Shown here: piece by piece, positions 25,569 to 33,265 of the stretch
Position numbering within the stretch: the first letter of the stretch is position 1
How the letters are laid out: every line of letters begins with the position of its first letter
NCBI GenBank assembly: GCA_902784585.1
Contig: CACZVM010000008.1
Span: 1 to 64,000, forward strand
Reading direction: 5' to 3'
DNA from: an uncultured Bacteroidales bacterium
GTDB lineage: Bacteria > Bacteroidota > Bacteroidia > Bacteroidales > Paludibacteraceae
DNA length: 64,000 nucleotides
The notes under the pieces: model-generated
Told to the model about the DNA's origin: nothing
Databases searched by the model: none
The model's input: only the letters and a program-made list of their open reading frames with translations
Program-made: the position numbers and the translations under genes

Positions 25569-26987
25569 ATGAAGACTATAAAATCAATTCTGATTGCAGC
25601 CACTCTTATCAGTGCTTCCATGTTGTCGGCTCTGTCGGCACAGGAGGCTGAGCCCGCTCAGAAACATGAGTTCAAAGTGGCTATAGGCGACTCCGTGATG
25701 ATCAAACGCGAGTGCCAAAAGTACCTCACCGGTGAGACTCCTTCTACATGGGTGTGGGATAAAGTACACACCGTACGTCAGCTCGGAACCAAGCGTAACC
25801 CGAATCAGTTCCCTGATGGTGTGCTCCTGATGAATATCTACTCGTGGATGTGCGAGGACTGCTTGATCAATGTCAATGGCAAGGCCAAGGAGTCCGCTGC
25901 ACAGGCTGCAGAGGAGCAGAAGGAGGAGCGCGAAGCCTTCGAGCAGGCTATAGCTGAACAGCAAGCTGCAGAGGACGCTGCGGCTGCCGCTGCACGTGCT
26001 AAGGCAGCTAAGGAAGAGGAAGAGCGTCTCCTGGCTGAGCAACAGGCCGCAGAAGAAGCTGCTGCTGCCGCTGCTGCCGCTCAGGCTGCCGAAGAGGCTG
26101 CTGCCGAGCAGGCTAAGCAAGACTCTGTCAAGTCTGAGCAGAAATTCAAACACAACTACGATCGCTTCACGATCGGTCTGCGCGGTGGTGCAGCTTCGCT
26201 GCTTCATAGCGTGATCGACGGTGTGGACGGTAAGTGGAAATGCGGTTTCGACGTGATGCTCGACCTGCAATACGCTCACTATTGGTCGAACGACAAACGC
26301 CCTGTGGACCTCGGTATCATCGTTGGTCTGGGCGTAGGCTACGCACGTAGCGGCCTGGCATCGACGGTGGATGATACGCCTAACCCGATCCCTGCGGATG
26401 GTGGTGGCAACATCAACTATCATATCCAGGGTAACGTCAAAGAGAACGACGGTCAGATCCAACTGGAGGTGCCCGTACTCTTCTCCTTGATCCACGACAA
26501 CGGCCTGTTCTTCAACGTCGGCCCGAAGGTCATGCTGCCGGTTTATACCCTGTATGATCAGAAGGTGGCAGACCCGGTGGTTGATGCTTACTTCACCCAG
26601 GAAGGTGTGCTCGTTCAAAACGCAGCTGTCACCGGTCTGGTAGATGAGAACTCCAGCGGTAAGGACAATGGTAACCAATTCAAGATCAACCTCATGTTGA
26701 CCGCTGAACTGGGTTACGAGTGGACGCTGAAGAGTGGTAACTCGCTCGGCTTGGGTGCATATGCTGACTACAGCGTGTTCAATACCTTCAAGAACGACGG
26801 TATCAACACTTCGCTGCTCGACATTGTATCCGGTCCTACTGCAACCGACAACGCCGTAGTGAACACCCTGTCGGCTACCAACACGTATGCCAACAAGCTC
26901 GGTTACTTCGACGTAGGTGTGAAGGTGGCTTACCACTTCAACTTCCCCAAGAAGCAGTACAAGTCGTACAAAGCCAATAAGCTCTAA
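25569..26987 (+). CDS. Outer-membrane beta-barrel protein with Ala/Glu-rich coiled coil
   Basis: A 472-residue protein. The signal peptide ends near S-A-L-S-A-Q. Residues 25-105 form a small domain with two cysteines (M-C-E-D-C). Residues about 108-192 are a highly charged Ala/Glu/Gln coiled coil that could span the periplasm. From about 197 to the end is a beta-barrel of alternating amphipathic strands (F-T-I-G-L-R-G-G near the start; G-Y-F-D-V-G-V-K-V-A-Y-H-F near the end), in the style of OmpA-like or PorT-like Bacteroidota barrels. It follows the T9SS cargo gene by 17 bases with a strong ribosome site, so they are co-expressed. A link to surface-protein export or anchoring is inferred. 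Confidence 0.7.
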   Translation: MKTIKSILIAATLISASMLSALSAQEAEPAQKHEFKVAIGDSVMIKRECQKYLTGETPSTWVWDKVHTVRQLGTKRNPNQFPDGVLLMNIYSWMCEDCLINVNGKAKESAAQAAEEQKEEREAFEQAIAEQQAAEDAAAAAARAKAAKEEEERLLAEQQAAEEAAAAAAAAQAAEEAAAEQAKQDSVKSEQKFKHNYDRFTIGLRGGAASLLHSVIDGVDGKWKCGFDVMLDLQYAHYWSNDKRPVDLGIIVGLGVGYARSGLASTVDDTPNPIPADGGGNINYHIQGNVKENDGQIQLEVPVLFSLIHDNGLFFNVGPKVMLPVYTLYDQKVADPVVDAYFTQEGVLVQNAAVTGLVDENSSGKDNGNQFKINLMLTAELGYEWTLKSGNSLGLGAYADYSVFNTFKNDGINTSLLDIVSGPTATDNAVVNTLSATNTYANKLGYFDVGVKVAYHFNFPKKQYKSYKANKL

Positions 26988-26994
26988 AAAGGAC

Positions 26995-27696
26995 ATGACG
27001 ATACTATGTATCGAAACTAGTACATCGGTTTGTTCGGCCGCCATCTGCAAGGATGGCGAGCCGATCAAGCAGTGTATCAACCTGGAGGGTAGCAACCATG
27101 CACGGTTGCTGCCTCTCTATTTAGAGGAATTGCTCTCGTTTGCGCGGGAGCAAAACCTCTCGATAGAGGCGGTGGCACTGAGCGAGGGTCCCGGTAGCTA
27201 TACCGGCTTGCGTATCGGTGCCAGCACCGCTAAAGGCCTCTGCTACGGATTGAACGTACCCCTTATCCCCGTTCCCACCTTGGAGGTGCTCTGCGAAGCT
27301 GCAAAATCTGCAATGACCAATGACCAATCACCAATCACCAATAGCACATTAGTGCCTATGATCGACGCGCGGCGTATGGAGGTCTATACCCTGGCTGAAG
27401 ACGGCAAGGCTCGTGCCGTGGTAGTGGAGAATGAAGAGAGCCTAATCAATGAACAAAGTGACAAAGTACAATGTACAAAGGAATATTACTATTTCGGCGA
27501 CGGAGCAGAGAAGTGCTCTAAGGTCTTTGTCAACCCCCATTGGCATTATATCCCGAATATCGTACCCGAAGCCCGATATATGGGCCGGTTGATAGCGAAT
27601 AGCCGACAGCTGACAGCTGCCGAGATCGCATACTACGAACCTTACTATCTGAAAGAATTTATTGCTGCACCTAGTCATGTCAAAGGCTTGCAATAA
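26995..27696 (+). CDS. tsaB: tRNA threonylcarbamoyladenosine biosynthesis protein TsaB
   Basis: A 233-residue ASKHA-fold protein. TsaB supports TsaD in forming t6A37 on ANN-decoding tRNAs in the cytoplasm. Landmarks are the N-terminal I-L-C-I-E-T-S-T-S, the H-A-R-L-L-P near residue 37, and the highly conserved S-E-G-P-G-S-Y-T-G-L-R-I-G near 63-75. Residues about 105-117 (A-M-T-N-D-Q-S-P-I-T-N-S) come from a CCAATGA/CCAATCA repeat that looks like an in-frame insertion beside a normal family motif. The gene starts 7 bases after the barrel protein, and its end overlaps the next gene by 20 bases. Confidence 0.93.
   Translation: MTILCIETSTSVCSAAICKDGEPIKQCINLEGSNHARLLPLYLEELLSFAREQNLSIEAVALSEGPGSYTGLRIGASTAKGLCYGLNVPLIPVPTLEVLCEAAKSAMTNDQSPITNSTLVPMIDARRMEVYTLAEDGKARAVVVENEESLINEQSDKVQCTKEYYYFGDGAEKCSKVFVNPHWHYIPNIVPEARYMGRLIANSRQLTAAEIAYYEPYYLKEFIAAPSHVKGLQ
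27311..27342 (+). repeat. CCAATGA/CCAATCA heptamer array inside tsaB
   Basis: Four heptamer units (two CCAATGA-type, then two CCAATCA-type) and a partial unit lie in frame within tsaB. They belong to the repeat family found at 30872, 37790, 39185, 50768, 52720, 53787, 54736 and 56131. Confidence 0.75.
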
Positions 27697-30271
27697 CATA
27701 GTACTTGCTTTGCTCATGGCACTGATGCTGATGAGTTGTTCCACGCAGAAGAATACGTGGGCTACTCGTTCGTTCCATCAAACCAAAGTCAAATACAACA
27801 TCCTCTACAATGGCAATCTGGCGTACGACGAAGGCCTGAAGGCCATCCGCGATGCCAACGAGGATGACTATACGCAGGTGCTTCCTCTCTATCCCGTCAG
27901 CAACCACCGGGCCGCCGAGGCTTCGGTGTCGCACATGGACCGGACTATCGAGAAGTGCCGTAAGTGCATCAAGTTGCACTCTATCAAATCGAAACCAAAA
28001 CGTAACCCTAAGAAGGCGAGCGATCCTAAATACAAACTGTGGCTCCAGTCGGAGGAATTCAACAACCAGATGCATCGCGCATGGATGCGCCTGGGTGAAG
28101 CCGAGTTCCACAAGGGCGATTTCCTTGGCGCCGTCAGCACCTTCAATTATATCATCAACCATTACAAGAACGATGCGGATATCCAGGCGCAATGCCAACT
28201 ATGGATAGCGCGTGCATATGCAGAGATGGGTTGGCAGTACGAGGCGGAAGACATGCTCAACCGCGTACAACTCGATGCCCTCTCTCGCCGTCATGCCAAG
28301 CTCTATTCGGCCGTCAAAGCCGATGTGTTGCTCAAGGGCAAGCAGTACCACTCGGCACTGCCGTTTGTCAAACTGGCGATGCCCTACGAGAAGCGCCGCA
28401 TCTATCGTCCGCGCTTTGCCTACGTGCTTGCTCAACTCTGCGAGATGGAGGGCCGGCGCGAAGAGGCTATCCAGTCCTATCGCTCCGTTGTGCGGATGGC
28501 TCCGCCACTCGAGATGGAGTTCAACGCCCGTCTGCGGATGGCCGAACTGGGCGGCAAGAGTGCTATCAAGAAACTGCGTACCATGACCCATCAGTCGAAA
28601 TACAAAGACCGACTCGACCAACTATATGGCGCCATGGGAAATATCTATCTCGCATCCAAAGACACCGTCAAGGCGCTGGAGATGTACGAGAAAGCCATAG
28701 CTGAGTCTACGCAGGCCGGTTTTGCCAAGGCGGCTGTGCTCGTGCGCGCAGGCGATATTTATTTTGGTCAGCGTGCGTACGTCAAGGCGCAGCCCTGCTA
28801 CCGCGAAGCGGCTACTATTCTCACGGCCGAGAACGATGACTATCCGCGTGTGCGCCAGCGCTCGGAGGTGCTGGACGAGCTGATTGTGTCCTACACCCAG
28901 GCTGAGTTGCAGGATTCGCTGCAGCGCCTCAGTAGGTTGACCGAGGCCGAGCAACGTGCCATCGTCGATCAGATCATCGCGGATCTCATCGAGCAGGAGA
29001 AGAACGACTCGGTCAACTCTGCACAGCAAGAACGTGAACTGGCCCGTGGCGATGACGGACCTCGCAGTGTCAATACGGCTAATATGTTAGGCGGTGGCGG
29101 CGCACAGAAGGGCGAGTGGTATTTCTACAACCCGCAACTCATCAAGCAGGGCCAGCAGGAATGGAGACGTCGCTGGGGTAATCGTCCGCTGGAGGACAAC
29201 TGGCGCCGGCAGAACAAACAGGTGGCTTCCGCCTTCATGGAGGAAGATGCACCGGATGACTTGGATACCCTGCAGTCGGATACAGCAGCTACCGAGTTGT
29301 CGCAGACGTTCAAACCCGAAACAGACACCCACAAACCGGAGTATTACCTGCAGCAGATACCACGTACGGCCGAAGACTTCGCCATGAGCGACAGCCTATG
29401 GCGCGAAGCACTCGTGGCACTCTATTATATCTATCGTGATCGACTGGGCGACCAGCCGTCAGCCGAAGAGGTGCTGCATCAGTTGCGTCAACGCTGGCCC
29501 GGACATGCGTGTCTGGCGGCTATCGACGAGGAAGAACAGCTGCGTGCGTTGCGTGACGACCAGGCTTATATCGCCCGTATGCGCAAGATGCTGGACGAAC
29601 AGGACTCACTCTACGCCCGCACTTATGCTGCATATGCCCGTGGCGCATATGCTGAGGTGAAGGCCAACAAACGGTACGCTGAGACGGAGTTCCCGCAGAG
29701 TCGTCTGATGCCGCGTTTCCTCTTCCTCAATGCTATAGCCGAGGCGCGTACCAACGGTCAGACGGCTTTCGTCGAGGCACTACGCGACCTCGTGTCGCGC
29801 TATGGCGAGACGGAGATGGGCGCAATGGCCAAAGATATGCTTGCGATGATGGGGCAGGGTATGGAGAGTCAGAAGGGCAGTGGCACGAGTTCACTGGCAG
29901 ATATGCGTGGACAGGTGTCGGATACGCCGGCGGATACTACTGCTGCTCAACAACAGTGGGATGAAGATCGCAACCAACCGAGTGTGGTATTGCTCATCTT
30001 GCCGACGGCTGACGAACAGGCGCTCAACAACATGCTCTACGAGGTGGCTCTCTTCAACTTCTCGCAGTTCCTCATCCGCGACTTCGACCTGCAGAAGATG
30101 CCGGTCTTCGGCGAGGGATGTGCGTTGCGCGTGAGCGGGTTTACCAATATGGATGAGGCAGAGTGGTGGATCGACCTTGTGCGCAAGAATGCCGAGATGC
30201 AGACGCTGCTACAGCAGATACAGATAAAGGCTGTCACCGAAGTGAACCTGCCTTTGCTAAACACCCTTTAG
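27677..30271 (+). CDS. porW: PorW/SprE-like type IX secretion lipoprotein with TPR repeats
   Basis: An 864-residue lipoprotein with lipobox L-M-S-C at residues 21-24. PorW (SprE in Flavobacterium) is an envelope lipoprotein required by the type IX secretion system. The N-terminal portion (Y-N-I-L-Y-N-G-N-L-A-Y-D-E-G) and the stretch of TPR-like helical pairs at about 130-440 are typical. The middle is acidic and Q-rich, and the C-terminal part (P-S-V-V-L-L-I-L-P near 780, then an F-N-F-S-Q-F-L-I-R-D-F-type block) matches the end domain of the family. The start at 27677 gives the lipoprotein signal and overlaps tsaB by 20 bases; a longer frame begins at 27662. The cargo-like genes upstream fit a T9SS role. 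Confidence 0.8.
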   Translation: MSKACNNIVLALLMALMLMSCSTQKNTWATRSFHQTKVKYNILYNGNLAYDEGLKAIRDANEDDYTQVLPLYPVSNHRAAEASVSHMDRTIEKCRKCIKLHSIKSKPKRNPKKASDPKYKLWLQSEEFNNQMHRAWMRLGEAEFHKGDFLGAVSTFNYIINHYKNDADIQAQCQLWIARAYAEMGWQYEAEDMLNRVQLDALSRRHAKLYSAVKADVLLKGKQYHSALPFVKLAMPYEKRRIYRPRFAYVLAQLCEMEGRREEAIQSYRSVVRMAPPLEMEFNARLRMAELGGKSAIKKLRTMTHQSKYKDRLDQLYGAMGNIYLASKDTVKALEMYEKAIAESTQAGFAKAAVLVRAGDIYFGQRAYVKAQPCYREAATILTAENDDYPRVRQRSEVLDELIVSYTQAELQDSLQRLSRLTEAEQRAIVDQIIADLIEQEKNDSVNSAQQERELARGDDGPRSVNTANMLGGGGAQKGEWYFYNPQLIKQGQQEWRRRWGNRPLEDNWRRQNKQVASAFMEEDAPDDLDTLQSDTAATELSQTFKPETDTHKPEYYLQQIPRTAEDFAMSDSLWREALVALYYIYRDRLGDQPSAEEVLHQLRQRWPGHACLAAIDEEEQLRALRDDQAYIARMRKMLDEQDSLYARTYAAYARGAYAEVKANKRYAETEFPQSRLMPRFLFLNAIAEARTNGQTAFVEALRDLVSRYGETEMGAMAKDMLAMMGQGMESQKGSGTSSLADMRGQVSDTPADTTAAQQQWDEDRNQPSVVLLILPTADEQALNNMLYEVALFNFSQFLIRDFDLQKMPVFGEGCALRVSGFTNMDEAEWWIDLVRKNAEMQTLLQQIQIKAVTEVNLPLLNTL

Positions 30272-30308
30272 GTGTCGGGGCTTAAACGCGTGCATAATCA
30301 CCCCAAAC

Positions 30309-30336
30309 AAAAAAGACGTCCGTAGACATCTTTTTT
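30309..30336 (-). terminator. Terminator of tRNA-Pro (minus strand)
   Basis: A 12-bp stem, AAAAAAGATGTC / GACGTCTTTTTT on the minus strand, with loop TACG. The single odd pair is G-U on the minus strand but C-A on the plus strand, so it is better adapted to the tRNA transcript. It may also help end porW. Confidence 0.8.
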
Positions 30337-30337
30337 G

Positions 30338-30411
30338 TCGGGGAGACGTGATTCGAACACGCGACCTCCGGTCCCCCAGACCGTTGCGCTACCGGGCTGC
30401 GCCACTCCCCG
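30338..30411 (-). tRNA. tRNA-Pro (anticodon GGG)
   Basis: The 74-base cloverleaf is complete: acceptor CGGGGAG/CTCCCCG, D-stem GCGC/GCGC, anticodon stem ACGGT/ACCGG with loop CTGGGGG (anticodon GGG), T-arm GCGTG-TTCGAAT-CACGT, discriminator A. CCA is not encoded. Its 5' end directly abuts the structured element at 30412-30517, and a terminator follows 1 base after the 3' end. Confidence 0.95.
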
Positions 30412-30517
30412 TCGCGTTCGGCACTCTCGGACACGGACTGAATCACAGATTCATTAAAGTCCTCGAGGCCTCCGCTCTTCGGTCGGAATATCGCTTCGCT
30501 AGCATTCCTCCCGAGCT
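30412..30517 (-). ncRNA. Structured leader element, copy 1 (before tRNA-Pro)
   Basis: In the minus-strand transcript: a hairpin with GGAAT/ATTCC arms around GCTAGCGAAGC, the conserved linker GCGGAGGCCTCGAGGACT, a hairpin TGAATC-TGT-GATTCA (30439-30453), then TCCGTGTCCGAGAGTG. The element runs straight into the tRNA. The same architecture with compensatory changes occurs at 35687-35797 and 55532-55642. It is either processed from the tRNA precursor or has its own function. Confidence 0.6.
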
Positions 30518-30524
30518 ATTTTGA

Positions 30525-30621
30525 CCGATTAAAACGCTAGTGTAACGATGTTTTAATCGGAGAGGAGATTTCGCGAGTCGCCTTGATTTGCAGGGCAAAT
30601 ATACATAGGCGAACCGAAATC
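30525..30621 (-). other. Two further hairpins in the tRNA-Pro leader
   Basis: CCGATTAAAAC (30525-30535) pairs perfectly with GTTTTAATCGG (30550-30560). Upstream in the transcript, GATTTC/GAAATC and TCGCC/GGCGA (30567-30582 with 30608-30621) enclose ATTTGC-AGG-GCAAAT (30586-30600). Together with copy 1 they make a long structured leader before the tRNA. Confidence 0.5.
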
Positions 30622-30624
30622 GAC

Positions 30625-30660
30625 GACAAAGGTACTGCTTTTTTTTGAATTGTGCAAATA
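30625..30660 (-). promoter_or_regulatory. Promoter of the tRNA-Pro leader (minus strand)
   Basis: Read on the minus strand: TTGCACAATTCAAA then GTACCTTTGTC, the local consensus. It overlaps the region just before miaB on the other strand, so the two units are divergent and closely spaced. No equally clear plus-strand promoter for miaB is seen. Confidence 0.6.
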
Positions 30661-30662
30661 AA

Positions 30663-32006
30663 ATGGCAAAAAAATTTTATATTGAGACATATGGATGTCA
30701 GATGAACGTCGCCGACAGCGAGGTGGTAGCCGCTATTTTGCAGACTACTGATGCCGAGTTGACCGACTCTTGGGAGCATGCGGATATCATCCTGCTCAAC
30801 ACCTGTTCCATCCGTGACAACGCCGAACAGAAAGTCGGTGCCCGTCTCCGTGAACTCAAGGCGCATATCAGAAATCACCAGTCACAAAGCACCAATCACC
30901 CATATACCATCGGTGTCATCGGTTGCATGGCCGAGCGGATGGGGGAGGAACTGATTCGTGAGTACGGGGTGGATTTTGTGGCCGGACCGGATGCCTATCT
31001 GGATATACCCAATCTGCTGGCGCAGTGTGAACAGGGCCACAAGGCTATCAATGTGCAACTCAGCACCACCGAGACCTATCGGCATATCATCCCGGCGCGT
31101 ATCGGTCGCTCTATCAGTGGCTTCGTGTCTATCATGCGCGGATGCAATAATTTCTGTTCCTACTGCGTTGTACCTTACACTCGCGGTCGCGAACGCAGCC
31201 GTGACGTAGAGTCGATCCTCAGTGAGGTGCGCGACCTGCAAGCGCGTGGCTACAAGGAGGTGACGCTGTTGGGACAGAACGTCAACTCCTATCGCTTCGA
31301 GCGAGAAGATAGCCGCGTGGTGGATTTTGCAGACCTCTTGGAACTGGTGGCTGAGGCTGTGCCTGATATGCGTATCCGTTTCACCACCAGCCATCCCAAG
31401 GACATGAGCGACAAGACGCTCGAGGCCATCAGCCGGCATAAAAACCTCTGTAAGTTCATCCATCTGGCCGTGCAGTCGGGGTCGAACCATATACTCAAAC
31501 TCATGAACCGCAAATATACCCGCGAGTGGTACTTGGAGCGCATCGCCGCCATCCGGCGTATCCTGCCTACGGCTGCCATCAGCACCGATATCTTCTGCGG
31601 TTTCCACGATGAGACGCTCGAGGATCATGCCGAGACGCTCTCCCTTATGCGCGAAGTGGGGTTCGACTCCGCCTTTATGTTCAAGTACTCCGAGCGCCCG
31701 GGCACCTACGCGCAGAAGCATCTGCCGGATAATATCCCCGAGGAAGAGAAAGTACGCCGACTCAATGAGATCATCGCGCTACAGACCCAACTCTCGCTCG
31801 AATCGAACCAACGCGAGGTAGGCAAGACGGTAGAGGTGCTCGTAGAGGGCTTCTCCAAACGCAGCCGCGACGATATGTATGGCCGCACGGATCAATACAA
31901 AACGGTTGTCTTCCCGCGTACTGATCAGAAGATAGGAGATCTCGTGCTCGTGCGCATAGAAGAGGCTTCCGCCGCCACTTTGAGGGGCAAAATTGTGCAA
32001 AAATGA
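30663..32006 (+). CDS. miaB: tRNA-2-methylthio-N6-dimethylallyladenosine synthase MiaB
   Basis: About 447 residues. MiaB is a radical-SAM enzyme with two 4Fe-4S clusters that adds a methylthio group to i6A37 of tRNA. Seen in order: the N-terminal domain with C-Q-M-N and N-T-C-S-I-R cysteines, G-C-M-A-E-R, the radical-SAM motif C-N-N-F-C-S-Y-C near residue 158, and a TRAM-like C-terminal domain. The start at 30663 gives the standard M-A-K-K-F-Y-I-E-T-Y-G-C. Residues about 71-79 (N-H-Q-S-Q-S-T-N-H) come from the heptamer repeat family and look inserted in a loop before the conserved I-G-V-I-G-C. Confidence 0.95.
   Translation: MAKKFYIETYGCQMNVADSEVVAAILQTTDAELTDSWEHADIILLNTCSIRDNAEQKVGARLRELKAHIRNHQSQSTNHPYTIGVIGCMAERMGEELIREYGVDFVAGPDAYLDIPNLLAQCEQGHKAINVQLSTTETYRHIIPARIGRSISGFVSIMRGCNNFCSYCVVPYTRGRERSRDVESILSEVRDLQARGYKEVTLLGQNVNSYRFEREDSRVVDFADLLELVAEAVPDMRIRFTTSHPKDMSDKTLEAISRHKNLCKFIHLAVQSGSNHILKLMNRKYTREWYLERIAAIRRILPTAAISTDIFCGFHDETLEDHAETLSLMREVGFDSAFMFKYSERPGTYAQKHLPDNIPEEEKVRRLNEIIALQTQLSLESNQREVGKTVEVLVEGFSKRSRDDMYGRTDQYKTVVFPRTDQKIGDLVLVRIEEASAATLRGKIVQK
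30872..30901 (+). repeat. CCAATCA-family repeat inside miaB
   Basis: AAATCACCAGTCACAAAGCA followed by CCAATCACCC, degenerate units of the heptamer family, lies in frame and encodes N-H-Q-S-Q-S-T-N-H-P. Confidence 0.55.
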
Positions 32007-32034
32007 AAAAAAATGCATTTTTTGGCCCAAATAT

Positions 32035-32071
32035 TTGGTCATATCAAATAAAAGCAGTACTTTTGCATCGA
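32035..32071 (+). promoter_or_regulatory. Promoter of the greA unit
   Basis: TTTGGTCATATCAAA and TACTTTTGC (about 32058-32066) match the local consensus. The transcript would include the two small ORFs and hairpins before greA. Confidence 0.7.
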
Positions 32072-32106
32072 AAACAATAAATTTTCATAGTTAAGGTTTA
32101 GGTTTA

Positions 32107-32145
32107 ATGGCGAAAGGAGGCTGTGAAGTTTCCTTTCGTTTTTAA
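32107..32145 (+). CDS. Possible 12-residue leader ORF overlapping a terminator-like hairpin
   Basis: ATG to TAA encodes M-A-K-G-G-C-E-V-S-F-R-F. The same DNA forms the hairpin CGAAAGGA / TCCTTTCG followed by TTTTT (about 32111-32142). An ORF folded into a terminator is the layout of attenuation leaders, but the peptide has no run of a regulatory amino acid, so the ORF may be accidental. Confidence 0.35.
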   Translation: MAKGGCEVSFRF

Positions 32146-32154
32146 ACAAAAAAG

Positions 32155-32175
32155 AGGCAATTGCCTTATTTTTTT
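32155..32175 (+). terminator. Second terminator-like hairpin before a small ORF
   Basis: The palindrome AGGCAATTGCCT is followed by TATTTTTTT and leads directly into the ATG at 32176. Two such hairpins in one leader suggest premature termination or an RNA-stability role. Confidence 0.45.
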
Positions 32176-32274
32176 ATGGCTGAGGAAAACCAAAATATCG
32201 TTCCGGATTTGACGGACGCTGAGGAGATCCGCAAAGCGATCATCGCTGGCGAAATCATTCATCGTAAATATTAA
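32176..32274 (+). CDS. 32-residue small protein upstream of greA
   Basis: The protein begins M-A-E-E-N-Q-N-I-V-P-D-L-T and continues A-E-E-I-R-K-A-I-I-A-G-E-I-I-H-R-K-Y. The second half is predicted to be an amphipathic helix. There is no signal peptide. It lies 16 bases before greA on the same transcript. The sequence has a regular coding look (balanced codons, acidic N-terminus, basic helix), but I cannot name a family. It is a candidate unannotated small protein. Confidence 0.55.
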   Translation: MAEENQNIVPDLTDAEEIRKAIIAGEIIHRKY

Positions 32275-32290
32275 AAAACACAAGAATAGA

Positions 32291-32761
32291 ATGGCTGTTA
32301 CTTACATGACCGAAGAAGGTCTGCAGAAATTAAAAGAGGAGCTCCAGTACTTGGAGACCGTAGAGCGCCCACGTGTGATTGCCGCTATTGCAGAAGCACG
32401 CGACAAAGGCGACTTGAGTGAGAATGCGGAGTATGACGCCGCGAAAGAAGAACAGGGTATCTTGGAGAGCAAGATCGCGCATATCAAGGGCAAACTGATG
32501 GAAGCCCGCGTGCTCGACACCGCGGATATCAAGACCGATGAGGTGCAAATCCTGACGAAGGTGCGCATCCGCGTCAAGAAGACCGGAGCAGAGAAGACTT
32601 ACCAACTCGTTACTGAGGGCGAAGCTAATTCCGCCGAAGGCAAGATAGCTGTCACCACGCCTATCGCCAAGGGCCTGCTGGGCAAGAAGGTGGGTGATAT
32701 AGCCCAGGTGCAAGTGCCCGCCGGACTAATGGAGTTTGAGATTCTCGAGATCTCGCTCTAA
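32291..32761 (+). CDS. greA: Transcription elongation factor GreA
   Basis: 156 residues, the usual length. GreA enters the RNA polymerase secondary channel and stimulates cleavage of backtracked RNA. The N-terminal coiled coil carries the acidic tip in A-R-D-K-G-D-L-S-E-N-A-E-Y (about 36-48), where D and E coordinate the catalytic Mg. The C-terminal globular domain ends L-M-E-F-E-I-L-E-I-S. The start is the ATG at 32291. A HIT-family gene follows 28 bases later. Confidence 0.97.
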   Translation: MAVTYMTEEGLQKLKEELQYLETVERPRVIAAIAEARDKGDLSENAEYDAAKEEQGILESKIAHIKGKLMEARVLDTADIKTDEVQILTKVRIRVKKTGAEKTYQLVTEGEANSAEGKIAVTTPIAKGLLGKKVGDIAQVQVPAGLMEFEILEISL

Positions 32762-32789
32762 ATCGTTCAATCGTCTAATCGTAAGTATC

Positions 32790-33197
32790 ATGACTATTTT
32801 TACACGCATCATCAAGGGCGAGATCCCGAGCTACAAGGTAGCTGAGGACGAGAAGAACTACGCCTTTCTGGATATCAATCCCCTTGTTAAGGGCCACACG
32901 CTCGTGGTACCCAAGCTGGCCGAACCGGAATCGGACTATATCTTCGATTTGACAGACGAGCAGTTGCAGAGCCTCATGCTCTTTGCCAAACGTGTTGCCA
33001 AGGGGCTGAAAGCCGCTACGGGATGCAAGCGCGTAGGCGTGGCTGTGCTTGGCATGGAGGTTAACCATGTGCATGTTCACCTCGTGCCGATGAACAGCGA
33101 GAAAGATATGATCTGGACCAATCCCAAGCTCTCCTTGCCGGCCGAAGAGATGGCCTTCATTGCCAACTCCATCGCCGAAGCAGTGGAGAAGCAATAA
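32790..33197 (+). CDS. HIT-family nucleotide-binding hydrolase
   Basis: 135 residues. The catalytic H-V-H-V-H-L-V-P motif is near residue 92 and the N-terminal F-T-R-I-I-K-G-E-I-P-S-Y is standard for bacterial HIT (HinT-like) proteins, which hydrolyse nucleoside phosphoramidates or related dinucleotides. The frame is open from 32736, inside greA; the ATG at 32790 gives the family start. The 28 bases between greA and this gene hold a short tandem pattern (AATCGTTCAATCGTCTAATC). A terminator follows. Confidence 0.93.
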   Translation: MTIFTRIIKGEIPSYKVAEDEKNYAFLDINPLVKGHTLVVPKLAEPESDYIFDLTDEQLQSLMLFAKRVAKGLKAATGCKRVGVAVLGMEVNHVHVHLVPMNSEKDMIWTNPKLSLPAEEMAFIANSIAEAVEKQ

Positions 33198-33221
33198 AAT
33201 CTATTACGTAGTATCGTAATT

Positions 33222-33251
33222 GAAAAAGCGACCTGTAAGGGCCGCTTTTTC
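33222..33251. terminator. Bidirectional terminator between HIT and M13 peptidase genes
   Basis: GAAAAAGCG pairs with CGCTTTTTC, with a few more pairs inside, placed between convergent genes. A-runs and T-runs on both sides allow it to act on both strands. Confidence 0.8.
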
Positions 33252-33265
33252 TTTCCTCTTTCCTC

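Noticed and set aside
27600..27624. GACAGCTGACAGCTGCC in tsaB as a member of the third repeat family
   Set aside because: It is short and encodes a normal TsaB-like stretch near the C-terminus, so chance is likely.
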